Assembly (NCBI GenBank): GCA_937146805.1
Contig: CAKZRR010000020.1
Location: forward strand, 1 to 55,577
Reading direction: 5' to 3'
Source of the DNA: an uncultured Owenweeksia sp.
Lineage (GTDB): Bacteria; Bacteroidota; Bacteroidia; Flavobacteriales; Schleiferiaceae
Length of the DNA stretch: 55,577 nucleotides
The notes below the pieces were generated by a model. That model saw only the letters and a program-made list of their open reading frames with translations. It was not told the origin of the DNA and searched no databases. Below, piece by piece: positions 16,166-24,276 of this stretch. Both the position numbers and the translations under genes were made by a program. Numbering within the stretch: position 1 is the stretch's first letter; the number at the start of each line of letters is the position of its first letter.

Positions 16166-16195
16166 GTGCAAGTCATAACTGCAACACGAATAAAA
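16158..16195 (-). repeat. IS30-end-like repeat, copy 1
   Basis: A 38-base element, read on the complement as TTTTATTCGTGTTGCAGTTA followed by TGACTTGCACTTACAAAA. It is nearly identical to 29231-29268, which lies just upstream of an IS30 transposase remnant, and similar to 24051-24087. Likely a terminal fragment of an insertion sequence. Confidence 0.6.
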
Positions 16196-16197
16196 GA

Positions 16198-16225
16198 GGC
16201 CGTCTAAAAAGGCGGCCTTTTCTTT
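16198..16225 (+). terminator. Hairpin terminator
   Basis: AGGCCG and CGGCCT arms (plus two further pairs, one a wobble) around a short A-rich loop, followed by TTTTCTTTT. It directly adjoins the IS-end-like repeat, as a hairpin also does at the other two copies of that repeat. Confidence 0.7.
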
Positions 16226-16261
16226 TGTTAAAATGTCCCGTCCTAAAATAGCTCAATTTAA

Positions 16262-16459
16262 TCGAGTTTACAGGCCAACCTTGATGCAATCAGGCAAAGA
16301 ATTGGGTTTCTTGAACCTATGTGGGAATACGGTGTTTTCAGAATTAACTCGCTAGAATTTCAAAACTTGGAAAACTGAAAAGTTATTGGAACAGCATTCG
16401 ATGAAGGCTACTTCCATATACACGTAGGTAAGTCAAAAAGATTTGCGAAAAATAATTAG
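16262..16459 (+). pseudogene. Remnant coding fragment with in-frame TGA
   Basis: The frame from 16262 to the stop at 16457-16459 reads SLQANLDAIRQRIGFLEP, MWEYGVFRINSLEF, then after a TGA at 16376-16378 continues KVIGTAFDEGYFHIHVG. The quality on both sides of the TGA suggests one protein in which a Trp codon became a stop. There is no start codon and no recognised family. It lies between an IS-end-like repeat and cassette repeat E, in a stretch that otherwise holds nothing. Confidence 0.45.
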
Positions 16460-16534
16460 CCCATTTGATTATTTAGAACGAGATAACAAGCTATATTGCA
16501 AATAGATAAGACTCACCACCACATTGGTGTATAA

Positions 16535-16603
16535 GCTATATTTGGAGCAGGATAAAGGAAATATAAACGTAACTGTGTTACGTTTACTAACTTGTTAACC
16601 ACC
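16535..16603 (+). repeat. Palindrome-ended repeat, copy E
   Basis: Third copy of the C/D type, 11-12 kb away from the others. It shares GCTATATTTG with C and the block AGGATAAAGGAAATATAAACG with D. The palindrome (16564-16586) has 10-bp arms around TGT. The junction GTTAACCACC (16594-16603) recurs as a perfect 10-base complement at 17193-17202. Confidence 0.8.
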
Positions 16604-16608
16604 ATAAT

Positions 16609-17217
16609 ATGAATAGAGTAATTGTATTCTTTTTCCTTTTGTCAATTGTTTCTTGCTCTGTTAAGGATACTGACAATCAACGTATCAATGAAGCTGCCAC
16701 AAAATTACAGTTATTTGGAACCCATTCTGAGAGTATCTATTTATTCAATGAAGAACTACTAGGTGATTTCGACAACTTACAAAAAGGAAAATATGTTTTT
16801 TTTAAGTCTGCTATTGATTCTTTAGCATTAATCCGAGATGAATTAATATCAGCTGCTGGAGGTTATACTGAACTAGGGCAATACTTTAATCCACCAGCAA
16901 TAAATTATGTTGACGATTACTTTTATGGAGAAACTTACTTCAGGAACAATAGTCATCAGTTCTTTTTTGCAACTTTAAATAAATTTTTTGATGATTTGAA
17001 GAAGTTGGATGCCAATTCTGGCTTTGAAAAAGATCTGAATAATCGTACAGACATACTTATTAAGCATTATGAGCTTAAATCGCGTGAGTTAATTTTTAAG
17101 AATCTGGCGGTGAATGAAGCGGTTGAACTGATTGACAAATTAAGAGCCGAAATTACCTTGGAGCAAACGAAATGTATCCTGAGACAGAAAAAGGTGGTTA
17201 ACAACACCTATGAATGA
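16609..17217 (+). CDS. Lipoprotein of unknown function (cassette gene)
   Basis: A 202-residue protein with a lipoprotein signal (FLLSIVSC, Cys about 16). The mature part is mostly helical, with segments FNEELLGDFDNLQKG and LAVNEAVELIDKLRAEI. These faintly recall the helical N-terminal domain of the gliding protein GldM, but the resemblance is weak and by eye. The last codons overlap GGTGGTTAAC (17193-17202), the complement of the junction before the gene, so the C-terminus may have been formed by cassette excision or joining. Confidence 0.6.
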   Translation: MNRVIVFFFLLSIVSCSVKDTDNQRINEAATKLQLFGTHSESIYLFNEELLGDFDNLQKGKYVFFKSAIDSLALIRDELISAAGGYTELGQYFNPPAINYVDDYFYGETYFRNNSHQFFFATLNKFFDDLKKLDANSGFEKDLNNRTDILIKHYELKSRELIFKNLAVNEAVELIDKLRAEITLEQTKCILRQKKVVNNTYE

Positions 17218-17367
17218 ATGGGGTTTTATCAGTTATGAAACTTTGGTGGCAGGTGGCACTTGGTAAGTCCGCCACTATTAATAAATTTAAACAACGGTGT
17301 GGCTTTGAGAAGATGGAGAGGTTAGCGCTTTTTAATCCCTACTCAACATAGCTAGACGTTGTGGTTA
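17193..17367 (+). repeat. attC-like site between two cassette genes
   Basis: It begins with GGTGGTTAAC, the perfect complement of the junction of the preceding gene, followed by CAACACCTATG. It ends with CATAGCTAGACGTTG running into GTTGTGGTTA (17358-17367). The end pieces can pair (CTATG/CATAG and CAAC/GTTG) around about 130 bases of loop, the order expected of an attC site. I see no coding content in the loop. Confidence 0.6.
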
Positions 17368-17375
17368 ATTGAATT

Positions 17376-17864
17376 ATGAACGAAAGGAAAATCGATAAAG
17401 TAGACTACATTGTAATTTCTCTTTATTTGGTGATAGGAGGATTTATTTGGTGTGCTTACACGTTTTCAATAATCCCGCAACAAAATATAAATCAGATTTT
17501 ACTCGCGCTGACTTTCGCGGGACCACTCTCTTTATTTCTGATGTACTACAAAAGATTTAGAATTCCTGTAGTATCATTGATATGGTTTTGTATTGGATTT
17601 CTGCAATGGTTTTTAGTGGACAAAATAAAAGACAACTCTGATTTTGACTCTGTAGTTGGAACCTATGCTAACTACGATTTAAATCTATTGGCCATGATGA
17701 TAATTTTCACCTTTTTTAGATTGTTAAGTCTCTTGATTACAAAACAAGAATTTATGATGGCTGCTTGGTTTTCACCAAGAGACAACAGAAAACCGAATTT
17801 TCTTGACTACATATTTACGTTTTCAGGACTAATATTAATAACAATTGTAATAACAGAATTATAA
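17376..17864 (+). CDS. Four-TM membrane protein of unknown function (cassette gene)
   Basis: A 162-residue integral membrane protein with hydrophobic segments at about 10-29, 37-54, 60-78 and 103-125, and a further one at the C-terminus. No conserved charged or catalytic motif is evident and no family is recognised. GTTGTGGTTA before and TAACCACAAC after the gene (17358-17367 and 17872-17881) are perfect complements, so it is bounded like a single integron cassette. Confidence 0.65.
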   Translation: MNERKIDKVDYIVISLYLVIGGFIWCAYTFSIIPQQNINQILLALTFAGPLSLFLMYYKRFRIPVVSLIWFCIGFLQWFLVDKIKDNSDFDSVVGTYANYDLNLLAMMIIFTFFRLLSLLITKQEFMMAAWFSPRDNRKPNFLDYIFTFSGLILITIVITEL

Positions 17865-17871
17865 AGAAAAC

Positions 17872-17898
17872 TAACCACAACAAAGAACTGTGCTAAAA
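17872..17898 (+). repeat. attC-like left arm
   Basis: TAACCACAAC complements the gene's own 5' junction exactly. It overlaps AACAAAGAACTGTGCTAAAA (17879-17898), which is identical to 4027-4046. No right arm is evident before the next gene, so the array seems to end here. Confidence 0.65.
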
Positions 17899-18013
17899 AC
17901 CACTAACAATATATAAACCTCCATACAAACTAGCAACCCAGCCTATCCCCTTCTCTACCCCATCAAATTGGGCATTCACAAAAAACAATAGCGTGCATTT
18001 AACTGCTTAACCT

Positions 18014-18021
18014 TATTTTTG
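18014..18021 (+). promoter_or_regulatory. Candidate Bacteroidota -7 element
   Basis: TATTTTTG fits TAnnTTTG and lies 16 bases before the ATG of the serine hydrolase. No clear -33 TTG is seen, so confidence is low. Confidence 0.3.
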
Positions 18022-18037
18022 CCCAAAATTCATCTCC

Positions 18038-19378
18038 ATGCGTATTTTTTCACTCTGCCTTACCCTATTGTTGGCCATTACGGTTTGGGGGCAACCCAAC
18101 TTTAATAGCGCCAAACTAGACAGCCTTTTTTCGATACTCAACGAAAAGCAAAAAGCCATGGGAAGCTTTGCCTATACACAACAAGGGCAAATGGTATATC
18201 AAAATAACAGCGGTTTTATTTGTAAAGACAAAAACGGCACCACACCGGCTACACCCGCCAGCTTGTATCGCATTGGCTCCATTACCAAAATGTTTACCGC
18301 GGTAATGATTTTTCAGTTAATAGATGAACAAAAACTAAAACTACACACTTCTTTAAAAGAGTTTTTCCCGCAAATACCCAATGCCGGCAACATTACTATT
18401 GATTATATGTTGAACCACCAATCGGGTATATTTAACTTTACCAATAAGCAAGAATACCTGAGCTACCTAGAAACGGCTCAAACCAAAGAGCAAATGCTAG
18501 ATCGTATGGTGCTGCTGGCTCCCGCCTTTAAGCCAGGCGAAAAATCGGAATACAGCAACTCCAACTATGTGTTACTGGGTTATATTATTGAAATACTGGA
18601 CAAGCAACCCTACGCACAATGCTTAAAAACGCGTATTACGGAGCCTTTGCAATTAAAAAACACCGGTGTTTTTGTACCCGCAAACTGTGCCAAGCACATT
18701 GCGCAATCTTACAAAATGGGTCAAGAAAGTTGGGTACCCACTACCCAAACACATGTAAGCATACCGGGCGGTGCAGGCGCCATTTTATCTACACCAGCAG
18801 ATTTATGCCTGTTTATTACCCAACTATTTGAAACCCGTGTATTGAGCGGTTACAGCTTTGGAAAAATGCAAGAAATAACCCGTGGTTATGGCCGTGGCTT
18901 GTTTAAATCTGCCTATGCAACCGATAGTGCCTTTGGTCATAACGGAGGTATTGATGGCTTTGCCTCTAGCCTAGCTTACTTTCCCGAAACTAAAACTGCC
19001 TTAGCCTATACCAGCAATGCCATGGTATACGGGTTAGGCGAGTTAATGCAGGGTAGCCACGCCATTATTAACAACCAAGAGTTTAAAGTACCCACCTTTG
19101 AGCTGGTAGAAGTGCCCCTAGAAATATTAGAACAATACACCGGCCTTTATAAAAGCGACAAAATTCCGATTGACATTACCGTTAAAATAGTAGATGGTTA
19201 TTTAATAGCCCAGGGCACCAACCAACCCGAGCTACCCATGGCGGCCGAAAGCAACGAACACTTTACCTACAGTCCTGCTGGCCTTAGCCTTACCTTTACT
19301 AAAAACGAAGACACCAACCTTTTTGAAATGACTTTAAAGCAAAGCGGTGCCACCATATTATTTACAAAAACCCCCTAA
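18038..19378 (+). CDS. Serine hydrolase, class C beta-lactamase-like
   Basis: A 446-residue exported protein (signal peptide about 1-19). It carries the three motifs of the penicillin-binding/beta-lactamase family: S81-I-T-K84, Y172-S-N174 and H301-N-G303. A C-terminal lipocalin-like beta domain (about 355-446) follows the catalytic domain. Members cleave or transfer small peptides, esters or amides outside the inner membrane; a true resistance role is not implied. It lies 19 bases upstream of the thioredoxin-ApbE fusion and probably shares its transcript. Confidence 0.88.
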   Translation: MRIFSLCLTLLLAITVWGQPNFNSAKLDSLFSILNEKQKAMGSFAYTQQGQMVYQNNSGFICKDKNGTTPATPASLYRIGSITKMFTAVMIFQLIDEQKLKLHTSLKEFFPQIPNAGNITIDYMLNHQSGIFNFTNKQEYLSYLETAQTKEQMLDRMVLLAPAFKPGEKSEYSNSNYVLLGYIIEILDKQPYAQCLKTRITEPLQLKNTGVFVPANCAKHIAQSYKMGQESWVPTTQTHVSIPGGAGAILSTPADLCLFITQLFETRVLSGYSFGKMQEITRGYGRGLFKSAYATDSAFGHNGGIDGFASSLAYFPETKTALAYTSNAMVYGLGELMQGSHAIINNQEFKVPTFELVEVPLEILEQYTGLYKSDKIPIDITVKIVDGYLIAQGTNQPELPMAAESNEHFTYSPAGLSLTFTKNEDTNLFEMTLKQSGATILFTKTP

Positions 19379-19397
19379 AAAGCGCCCAGTTCCCGTT

Positions 19398-20705
19398 ATG
19401 TTGCGCTTACCACTCCTGTTTATTTTTTTAGGCTTTCGCCTGATGGCCCAATCGGACATAAGCCATTTAAAACCTACGCTACTGGTTTTTTCGGGCAGCG
19501 ACTGGTGCTTACCTTGCATTAAGTTTGATAAAGATGTGTTGAGTCAAACGAGCTTTCAAAACTTTGCTAATAAACACATTACGCTGCTAAAAGCCGATTT
19601 CCCTCAAGGCAAAAAACAAAGTGAAGAGCGCATTGCCAAAAACGAAGCGCTGGCCAAAAAATTTAACCCCAATGGCATTTTCCCAAAGGTGCTGCTACTA
19701 TCTCCACAGCAAAAAGTGCTTCACACTTTTAAAGCCAACGAGCTCAATCAAGCCTTTGTCCAAAAAAAAATTAAGCAGTTTATTTTAAAAGAATATAGGG
19801 TGCAAACCCTGCTTATGGGCAGTGCCTTTGAATTTGGCATTGTAAGCAACGATTCATTAAAAGCACAAAAGCAACTGCAATTTTGTATTGAAAAAGTACA
19901 GCGCCTCGAAGCTCGAATTTCGAGTTGGCAAAAACACTCTATTACTTCTCAAATAAGTCAGCAAGCAGGTAAAAATCCCGTAAAGGTGCCGCAAGATTAT
20001 TTTCAGTTATTAAAGGCCTGTCAGCAACTAAGCCGCCTTAGCCAAGGTACCTTTGATATAACATTTGCGGGGCAAAACATTTGGAGTTTTAATCAACAAA
20101 ATAGTACAAACTTACCTGATAGCGCTGCGGTAAAGGAAAGTTTAAAGCAGGTTAATTTTGAGTGGCTGGTGTTAAATGAAACAGGCCAAACAGCATTTTT
20201 ACAAAAAGAGGGTATGCGTTTAAATTTAGGCGCTATTGGTAAAGGTTTTGCGGCTCGCCTATTGGCCGATACTTTGCAATTGATGGGTGTAAAAGCAGGC
20301 CTAATAAACGCCAGTGGCGATTTATGTGCATGGGGAAAACGAGCCAATGGCAGCGACTGGAAAGTGGGTATTGCCAACCCCGAAAAGCCCAGCGAAGTAC
20401 TGTACTGGCTTCCATTACAAGGCCAGGCCGTGGCAACCTCTGGTAATTACGAAAAGTACTTTTGGCACCAAAACACTCGCTACGCTCATATTATTAATGC
20501 ACAAACGGGCTACCCCCTAACTGATAAAAAAAGTGTAACTGTTTTTGCCCCTAATGCCGAGCTAGCGGATGGCTTGGCCACTACCCTTTTTACACTTCCG
20601 TTGCAACAAGCATTGGCTCTAGTTGAAGAAATGCCCCAAATAGAGTGTATTATTATAGATGCTCAAAACAAAGTAATAAGAAGTAATGGTATTCACCTCC
20701 ATTAA
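19398..20705 (+). CDS. Thioredoxin-like domain fused to ApbE (FAD:protein FMN transferase)
   Basis: About 435 residues from the ATG at 19398, which directly gives a signal peptide (MLRLPLLFIFLGF, about 1-18); an upstream in-frame ATG (19347) inside the previous gene is less likely. Residues about 25-130 form a thioredoxin-like domain with W36-C37-L-P-C40. From about 135 the chain is ApbE-like: the LEARISSW segment, GTFDIT, GAIGKGFAA, NASGDLCAWG, AVATSGNYEKYF, and HIINAQTGYP. ApbE links FMN to Thr in exported redox proteins. The fusion suggests coupled thiol reduction and flavinylation in the periplasm. DUF4266 and DUF3570 genes follow. Confidence 0.87.
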   Translation: MLRLPLLFIFLGFRLMAQSDISHLKPTLLVFSGSDWCLPCIKFDKDVLSQTSFQNFANKHITLLKADFPQGKKQSEERIAKNEALAKKFNPNGIFPKVLLLSPQQKVLHTFKANELNQAFVQKKIKQFILKEYRVQTLLMGSAFEFGIVSNDSLKAQKQLQFCIEKVQRLEARISSWQKHSITSQISQQAGKNPVKVPQDYFQLLKACQQLSRLSQGTFDITFAGQNIWSFNQQNSTNLPDSAAVKESLKQVNFEWLVLNETGQTAFLQKEGMRLNLGAIGKGFAARLLADTLQLMGVKAGLINASGDLCAWGKRANGSDWKVGIANPEKPSEVLYWLPLQGQAVATSGNYEKYFWHQNTRYAHIINAQTGYPLTDKKSVTVFAPNAELADGLATTLFTLPLQQALALVEEMPQIECIIIDAQNKVIRSNGIHLH

Positions 20706-20724
20706 CTAAATCCGTGTAATAATT

Positions 20725-20958
20725 ATGTACTTTTCGAGCGTGATAAAGAAGGCCTTTTTACTTGGCTCCGCAGCCTTGTTGTTACTGTGTAGCTCCTGCC
20801 AAAGCGTGGCTCCTTACCAACGCGCTTACTTAAATGATGCGCTTATGAACAGTGGAGATAGCGATGGTAGCGACCTTGAAATTTCTACCTTTAATTACCG
20901 CGAAGGAGGCCTTAATGGTGGAGGACAAAAAGGACGTGGCGGTTGTGGTTGTAACTAA
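20725..20958 (+). CDS. DUF4266-family small lipoprotein
   Basis: A 77-residue lipoprotein: signal ending LLLCSSC, then SVAPYQRAYLNDALM, which is the conserved DUF4266 core, and a Gly-rich tail finishing GRGGCGCN. The tail Cys pair may bind a metal or take part in thiol chemistry with the neighbouring thioredoxin domain; this is inference. It starts 19 bases after the ApbE stop. The next gene overlaps its 3' end in another frame. Confidence 0.82.
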   Translation: MYFSSVIKKAFLLGSAALLLLCSSCQSVAPYQRAYLNDALMNSGDSDGSDLEISTFNYREGGLNGGGQKGRGGCGCN

Positions 20959-22180
20959 TTTCAGGTCTCTTTTTTTAGTACTCCTCAGCTGTTTGGTCAG
21001 CTCTTCCATCTGGTGCCAAACCAAAAAAGACAGCGCTAAAAGCAAAAAAACCGACATTGCCGTACTGATGGGTTTATACACCCAAGATGGCAAGCACAGC
21101 GCCATTACAGGCGGTACAGGCACCGAAAAACTAGAAGTATATCGATTTAATGCCCACGTTAAACATCAGGCAGACAGCCTCAACACCTACCGTTTCTCTG
21201 CTGCGGTAGATTATATTTCCTCCGCTTCCTCCGATAAAATAGATTTTGAAAAATCTTCTGCCTCCAGTAAAGATTTGCACAATGCCTTGACTTTTGGCTA
21301 TAGCCGAAATTTTAAAAAGAAACCACTAACCATAGGCGGTGGACTGGCATTTTCTTTAGAGTCGGATTACTTTAGTAGAGGGGCTCAAGTTTGGGCAAAT
21401 TACCTGTTTCCTAAAAAAACAAAAGAGTTGAGCGGTGGTGTTCAAGTTTACTGGGATGACCTGCGCTGGGGCCGACTTAAAAAACCCTACATAACCGAAG
21501 CGCAACACCTAATATACCCCGAAGAGCTGAGAGACTCTAATTGGTTTGATGTGTACGAACGTTACTCTTATAACTTTTTTGCCAGCTACCGAGCCGATAT
21601 TAATAAGAGAATGCGAATTACCTTTTTTCCAAGTTACACCTATCAGCATGGCTTGCTCTCCACTCCTTTTCATAGAGTGTATTTTACCAATAGCTTGCGG
21701 CCTGTAGTTGAAAATTTGCCTCGCAAAAAGCACCAAACAGCTTTGGGCGTTCAGCTTAATTATTTCTTAAAATCAAAAACGGTGCTTAAGGGGTTTTACC
21801 AGTTTTACACGGATAATTTTGGAATACAAAGCCACCAATGGCAATTAGAAATAGCCTATAAAATAAATGCTAAAATTAGTGTGGCGCCTAAATGGCGGAT
21901 AAGTACCCAAACCGCCAGCACCTACTTTAAGCCTTATGCGAGTCATATTACCCAACAGCTTTATTATACCAGCGATTACGACCTTTCTGATTTTTGGACA
22001 AGTAATTTGGGTTTGGCGTTTAGGGTAAACCGAAGCACCCATGCTAAAAAGCGTATGCAACTGCCGGGCTTTACACTGCGCTACAGTTACTATTACCGTA
22101 GCGATGGTTTACAAGCTCATATTCTAACCAGTTTTTGGCAGTTGCAAGCCAAACGTAAAACCAAAAAGCCCTTAAACTAA
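20915..22180 (+). CDS. DUF3570-family outer-membrane-like protein
   Basis: About 421 residues. I chose ATG 20915, which overlaps the DUF4266 gene by 44 bases; GTG 20936 would put the start closer to the hydrophobic signal (FRSLFLVLLSCLVSSSIWCQ). The mature part is an alternating beta pattern rich in Tyr/Trp at strand ends (for example FASYRADINKRMRITFFPSY) and finishes with amphipathic strands, consistent with a beta-barrel. DUF3570 genes regularly follow DUF4266 and ApbE/thioredoxin genes. Function unknown; likely the outer-membrane component of the locus. Confidence 0.8.
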   Translation: MVEDKKDVAVVVVTNFRSLFLVLLSCLVSSSIWCQTKKDSAKSKKTDIAVLMGLYTQDGKHSAITGGTGTEKLEVYRFNAHVKHQADSLNTYRFSAAVDYISSASSDKIDFEKSSASSKDLHNALTFGYSRNFKKKPLTIGGGLAFSLESDYFSRGAQVWANYLFPKKTKELSGGVQVYWDDLRWGRLKKPYITEAQHLIYPEELRDSNWFDVYERYSYNFFASYRADINKRMRITFFPSYTYQHGLLSTPFHRVYFTNSLRPVVENLPRKKHQTALGVQLNYFLKSKTVLKGFYQFYTDNFGIQSHQWQLEIAYKINAKISVAPKWRISTQTASTYFKPYASHITQQLYYTSDYDLSDFWTSNLGLAFRVNRSTHAKKRMQLPGFTLRYSYYYRSDGLQAHILTSFWQLQAKRKTKKPLN

Positions 22181-22812
22181 TGGCTACCAGCGGCTGCCCC
22201 CTTTGCAATGGCACACAGCTATGCGCAGTAAAACATAAACTACCCTTATGGCACTGCCTACAGTGCTTCTTGGTTTTTAAAGATATTACTTTACTCCCCA
22301 ATCCTACTGCAGAAAAAGCACGGTATCATCAACATCAAAACAGCGAAAACAATGAAGGGTATGTTCAATTTTTGAATAAGGCCATTACCCCGGCATTACC
22401 CTACCTAAAGCCACATTTAAAAATGCTGGATTTTGGTTGCGGGCCGCACCCTGTTTTAGCGGAGCAGCTGCAAAGGCAAGGTTTTAACTGTGAGGCCTTT
22501 GATCCTTTTTTCTTTTCGAAAGCGTTAACTGGACCTTATGATGTTATTTGGAGCACAGAGGTATTGGAACATTTACATCATCCCGCCAAGGAAATAGCAA
22601 GGCTATACCAATTGATGAGCCAAAATGGTTTACTTGTTTTAATGACCGAGCTCTATGAAAATTTACAGCAATTTGAAAAATGGTGGTATGTTAACGATCA
22701 AACACACGTTGTTTTTTACCATATCAAAACCTTTGATTTTATTGCCAAACATTGGGGTTTTGCGCTCCGCCACAGCGACCAAAAAAGAGTGTTGATTTTA
22801 CAGAAAAACTAA
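22180..22812 (+). CDS. Class I SAM methyltransferase with N-terminal zinc ribbon
   Basis: A 210-residue protein. Cys6, Cys9, Cys26 and Cys29 form a zinc-ribbon pattern. The methyltransferase domain follows, with LDFGCGP (about 83-89) as the SAM-binding motif and a VLEHLHHP motif II region. The combination is typical of small Bacteroidota methyltransferases of unknown substrate. Its ATG overlaps the stop of the DUF3570 gene by one base, so it belongs to that operon, and it meets the opposite-strand DUF4105 gene tail to tail with a 4-base overlap. Confidence 0.82.
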   Translation: MATSGCPLCNGTQLCAVKHKLPLWHCLQCFLVFKDITLLPNPTAEKARYHQHQNSENNEGYVQFLNKAITPALPYLKPHLKMLDFGCGPHPVLAEQLQRQGFNCEAFDPFFFSKALTGPYDVIWSTEVLEHLHHPAKEIARLYQLMSQNGLLVLMTELYENLQQFEKWWYVNDQTHVVFYHIKTFDFIAKHWGFALRHSDQKRVLILQKN

Positions 22813-23966
22813 AGACGGGCGCCCACCAACCATGCCCGCATACCTAATGCCACTACCAACGGAAACAGCGCTAAGTTTAGGCCCTGTGGTAAAAGCCACC
22901 AAAAGCACAATAATATGGCGGCTAGCAGGGCACTCAGTTTAAAATACCATTTTAGCCATTTTCCGTTGCTTTGCTTACAGAGTAAAAATACCAATGGAAA
23001 ATGCAAAGGAATAGCCCAAAGTAAATTCATGTTTTGAGCAGCTGCTTTGTGACTGGTGGCAACCCACAATACAAAGAGTAAGGTACCCAAAAGACCAACG
23101 AGACTAAAAAAGACAATATCTACCGCTTTAATCCAACGTTTCTTTTTTTGTTCCCAAACACTAAGTGTTAATAGTAAAACAAACAACAGGCCACTAAACC
23201 AAAGCGGGTGAGGTAAACTGCTTATTTTAGGTGATTTACCTCCCTCAAATAACACCTTTTTTTTAAGCACCAATGGTGCAAACCCGTTAGCGTTTTTTAC
23301 ATTTCCTTGCTCTGTGGCTAATGAAAAATAATCGGGTAAAAAATGGTGTACACGGGCATTTGCCTTTTTATCCATGGGTAAACCCAAGCAAATATCAATG
23401 CCTAAATCGCCCCAAGGCTGCTCCTTTAAATACATATCGCAAAGGTCGCGTATGCTTCGCTCCTCCTCAATAAACTCATCACCAAAGGCAATACTATCAC
23501 CTAGGGCTTTTTTTAGGCCATCTCGCACCCTTGTGGCGCAATTATCGTAAAAGTAGTCGTAGTTATAGGTAGCGTTTTCAGGTGCAGCATTCCAGTATAA
23601 AAAATCAAAGTAACGCTGTACTTGCCTAGGCTTTAAATTAAGCACTTGCTCATGTACAAAGCGGTTTTCCTCTTGATATGATTGCAGAAAATCACTGAAA
23701 TAATACATGGCCAGTTTATAGTACAAATGTCCTTTAGCAAAATTCAAGTAAAAGTTAGGCTGGCCGTAATCAAAAATGCCGTAGTTAAAAACAATGTCAA
23801 TATCCTGCAGCGTATCTGCCACTCGCACGGCCGTATGACCAAATGCCGAATACAACTCCACCTGACTTGGGCCGCAAGTAATCACACTAATTTGGGCGGT
23901 AGAACTTAGTTTGATTTGCCCCATTAAGGAGCTACTAAGTAATAACAGTGCAAGCAGTTTTTTCAT
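22809..23966 (-). CDS. DUF4105 (Lnb-type N-terminal) membrane protein
   Basis: A 385-residue protein: signal peptide (about 1-16), an exported domain with SAFGHTAVRV, FNYGIFDYGQPNFYLNF and YDNCATRVRD (the conserved Cys/Arg region of DUF4105), then about five hydrophobic segments from about residue 255 to the end. DUF4105 resembles the N-terminal periplasmic domain of lacto-N-biosidases, and the conserved His and Cys point to a papain-like fold; the substrate is unknown. Confidence 0.83.
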   Translation of the reverse strand: MKKLLALLLLSSSLMGQIKLSSTAQISVITCGPSQVELYSAFGHTAVRVADTLQDIDIVFNYGIFDYGQPNFYLNFAKGHLYYKLAMYYFSDFLQSYQEENRFVHEQVLNLKPRQVQRYFDFLYWNAAPENATYNYDYFYDNCATRVRDGLKKALGDSIAFGDEFIEEERSIRDLCDMYLKEQPWGDLGIDICLGLPMDKKANARVHHFLPDYFSLATEQGNVKNANGFAPLVLKKKVLFEGGKSPKISSLPHPLWFSGLLFVLLLTLSVWEQKKKRWIKAVDIVFFSLVGLLGTLLFVLWVATSHKAAAQNMNLLWAIPLHFPLVFLLCKQSNGKWLKWYFKLSALLAAILLCFWWLLPQGLNLALFPLVVALGMRAWLVGARL

Positions 23967-24050
23967 GAGGCTAAGGTAAAAAGTCCAGCGGCTTCAACAC
24001 TCTCAAATTTAGATTTTCCTACTGATTCATTTTTAGAAGGACCTATAGGT

Positions 24051-24087
24051 TTTTATTCGTGTAGCACTTATGACTTGAACTTACAAA
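24051..24087 (+). repeat. IS30-end-like repeat, copy 2
   Basis: Same element as 29231-29268 with about three differences, in the same orientation, and preceded by a small palindrome (ACCTATAGGT). No transposase sequence is recognisable beside it, so it is a solo end or remnant. Confidence 0.55.
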
Positions 24088-24241
24088 TGACTATTGATTA
24101 ACATAATTTACTGAATAAATGATGGTTAACATTCGAGCTCAGGTTAGTAAGAAAAGAGTAAGGAATGAGAGTAATCGAAAGCAGAAATCTAGTTTGCTTT
24201 TTGCAAGCTCCATTTTGATATTTAACGAAAGTGTAAAGCAA

Positions 24242-24273
24242 AAAAAAACCTTGTCGGCTTGACAAGGTTTTTT
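24242..24273 (-). terminator. Terminator of the tRNA unit
   Basis: Arms AAAAAACCTTGTC and GACAAGGTTTTTT around GGCTT form a strong hairpin with T runs on either strand. It lies just downstream of the minus-strand tRNA pair. Confidence 0.8.
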
Positions 24274-24276
24274 AAG

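Larger units (their letters stand above)
23967..24276. other. Intergenic stretch with IS-end-like repeat
   Basis: Holds copy 2 of the IS30-end-like repeat (24051-24087) and the terminator of the tRNA unit. I see no coding frame in the rest. Confidence 0.5.

Noticed and set aside
16609-17217. GldM-like gliding protein
   Set aside because: Only a faint helical resemblance; wrong context and length, and it carries a lipoprotein signal that GldM lacks.
18038-19378. Antibiotic-resistance beta-lactamase
   Set aside because: The SxxK/YxN/HxG motifs fit the wide serine hydrolase family; nothing specific to AmpC resistance enzymes was seen.
19347-19397. Upstream ATG for the thioredoxin-ApbE gene
   Set aside because: It lies in the 3' end of the serine hydrolase and would put a charged stretch ahead of a perfect signal peptide.
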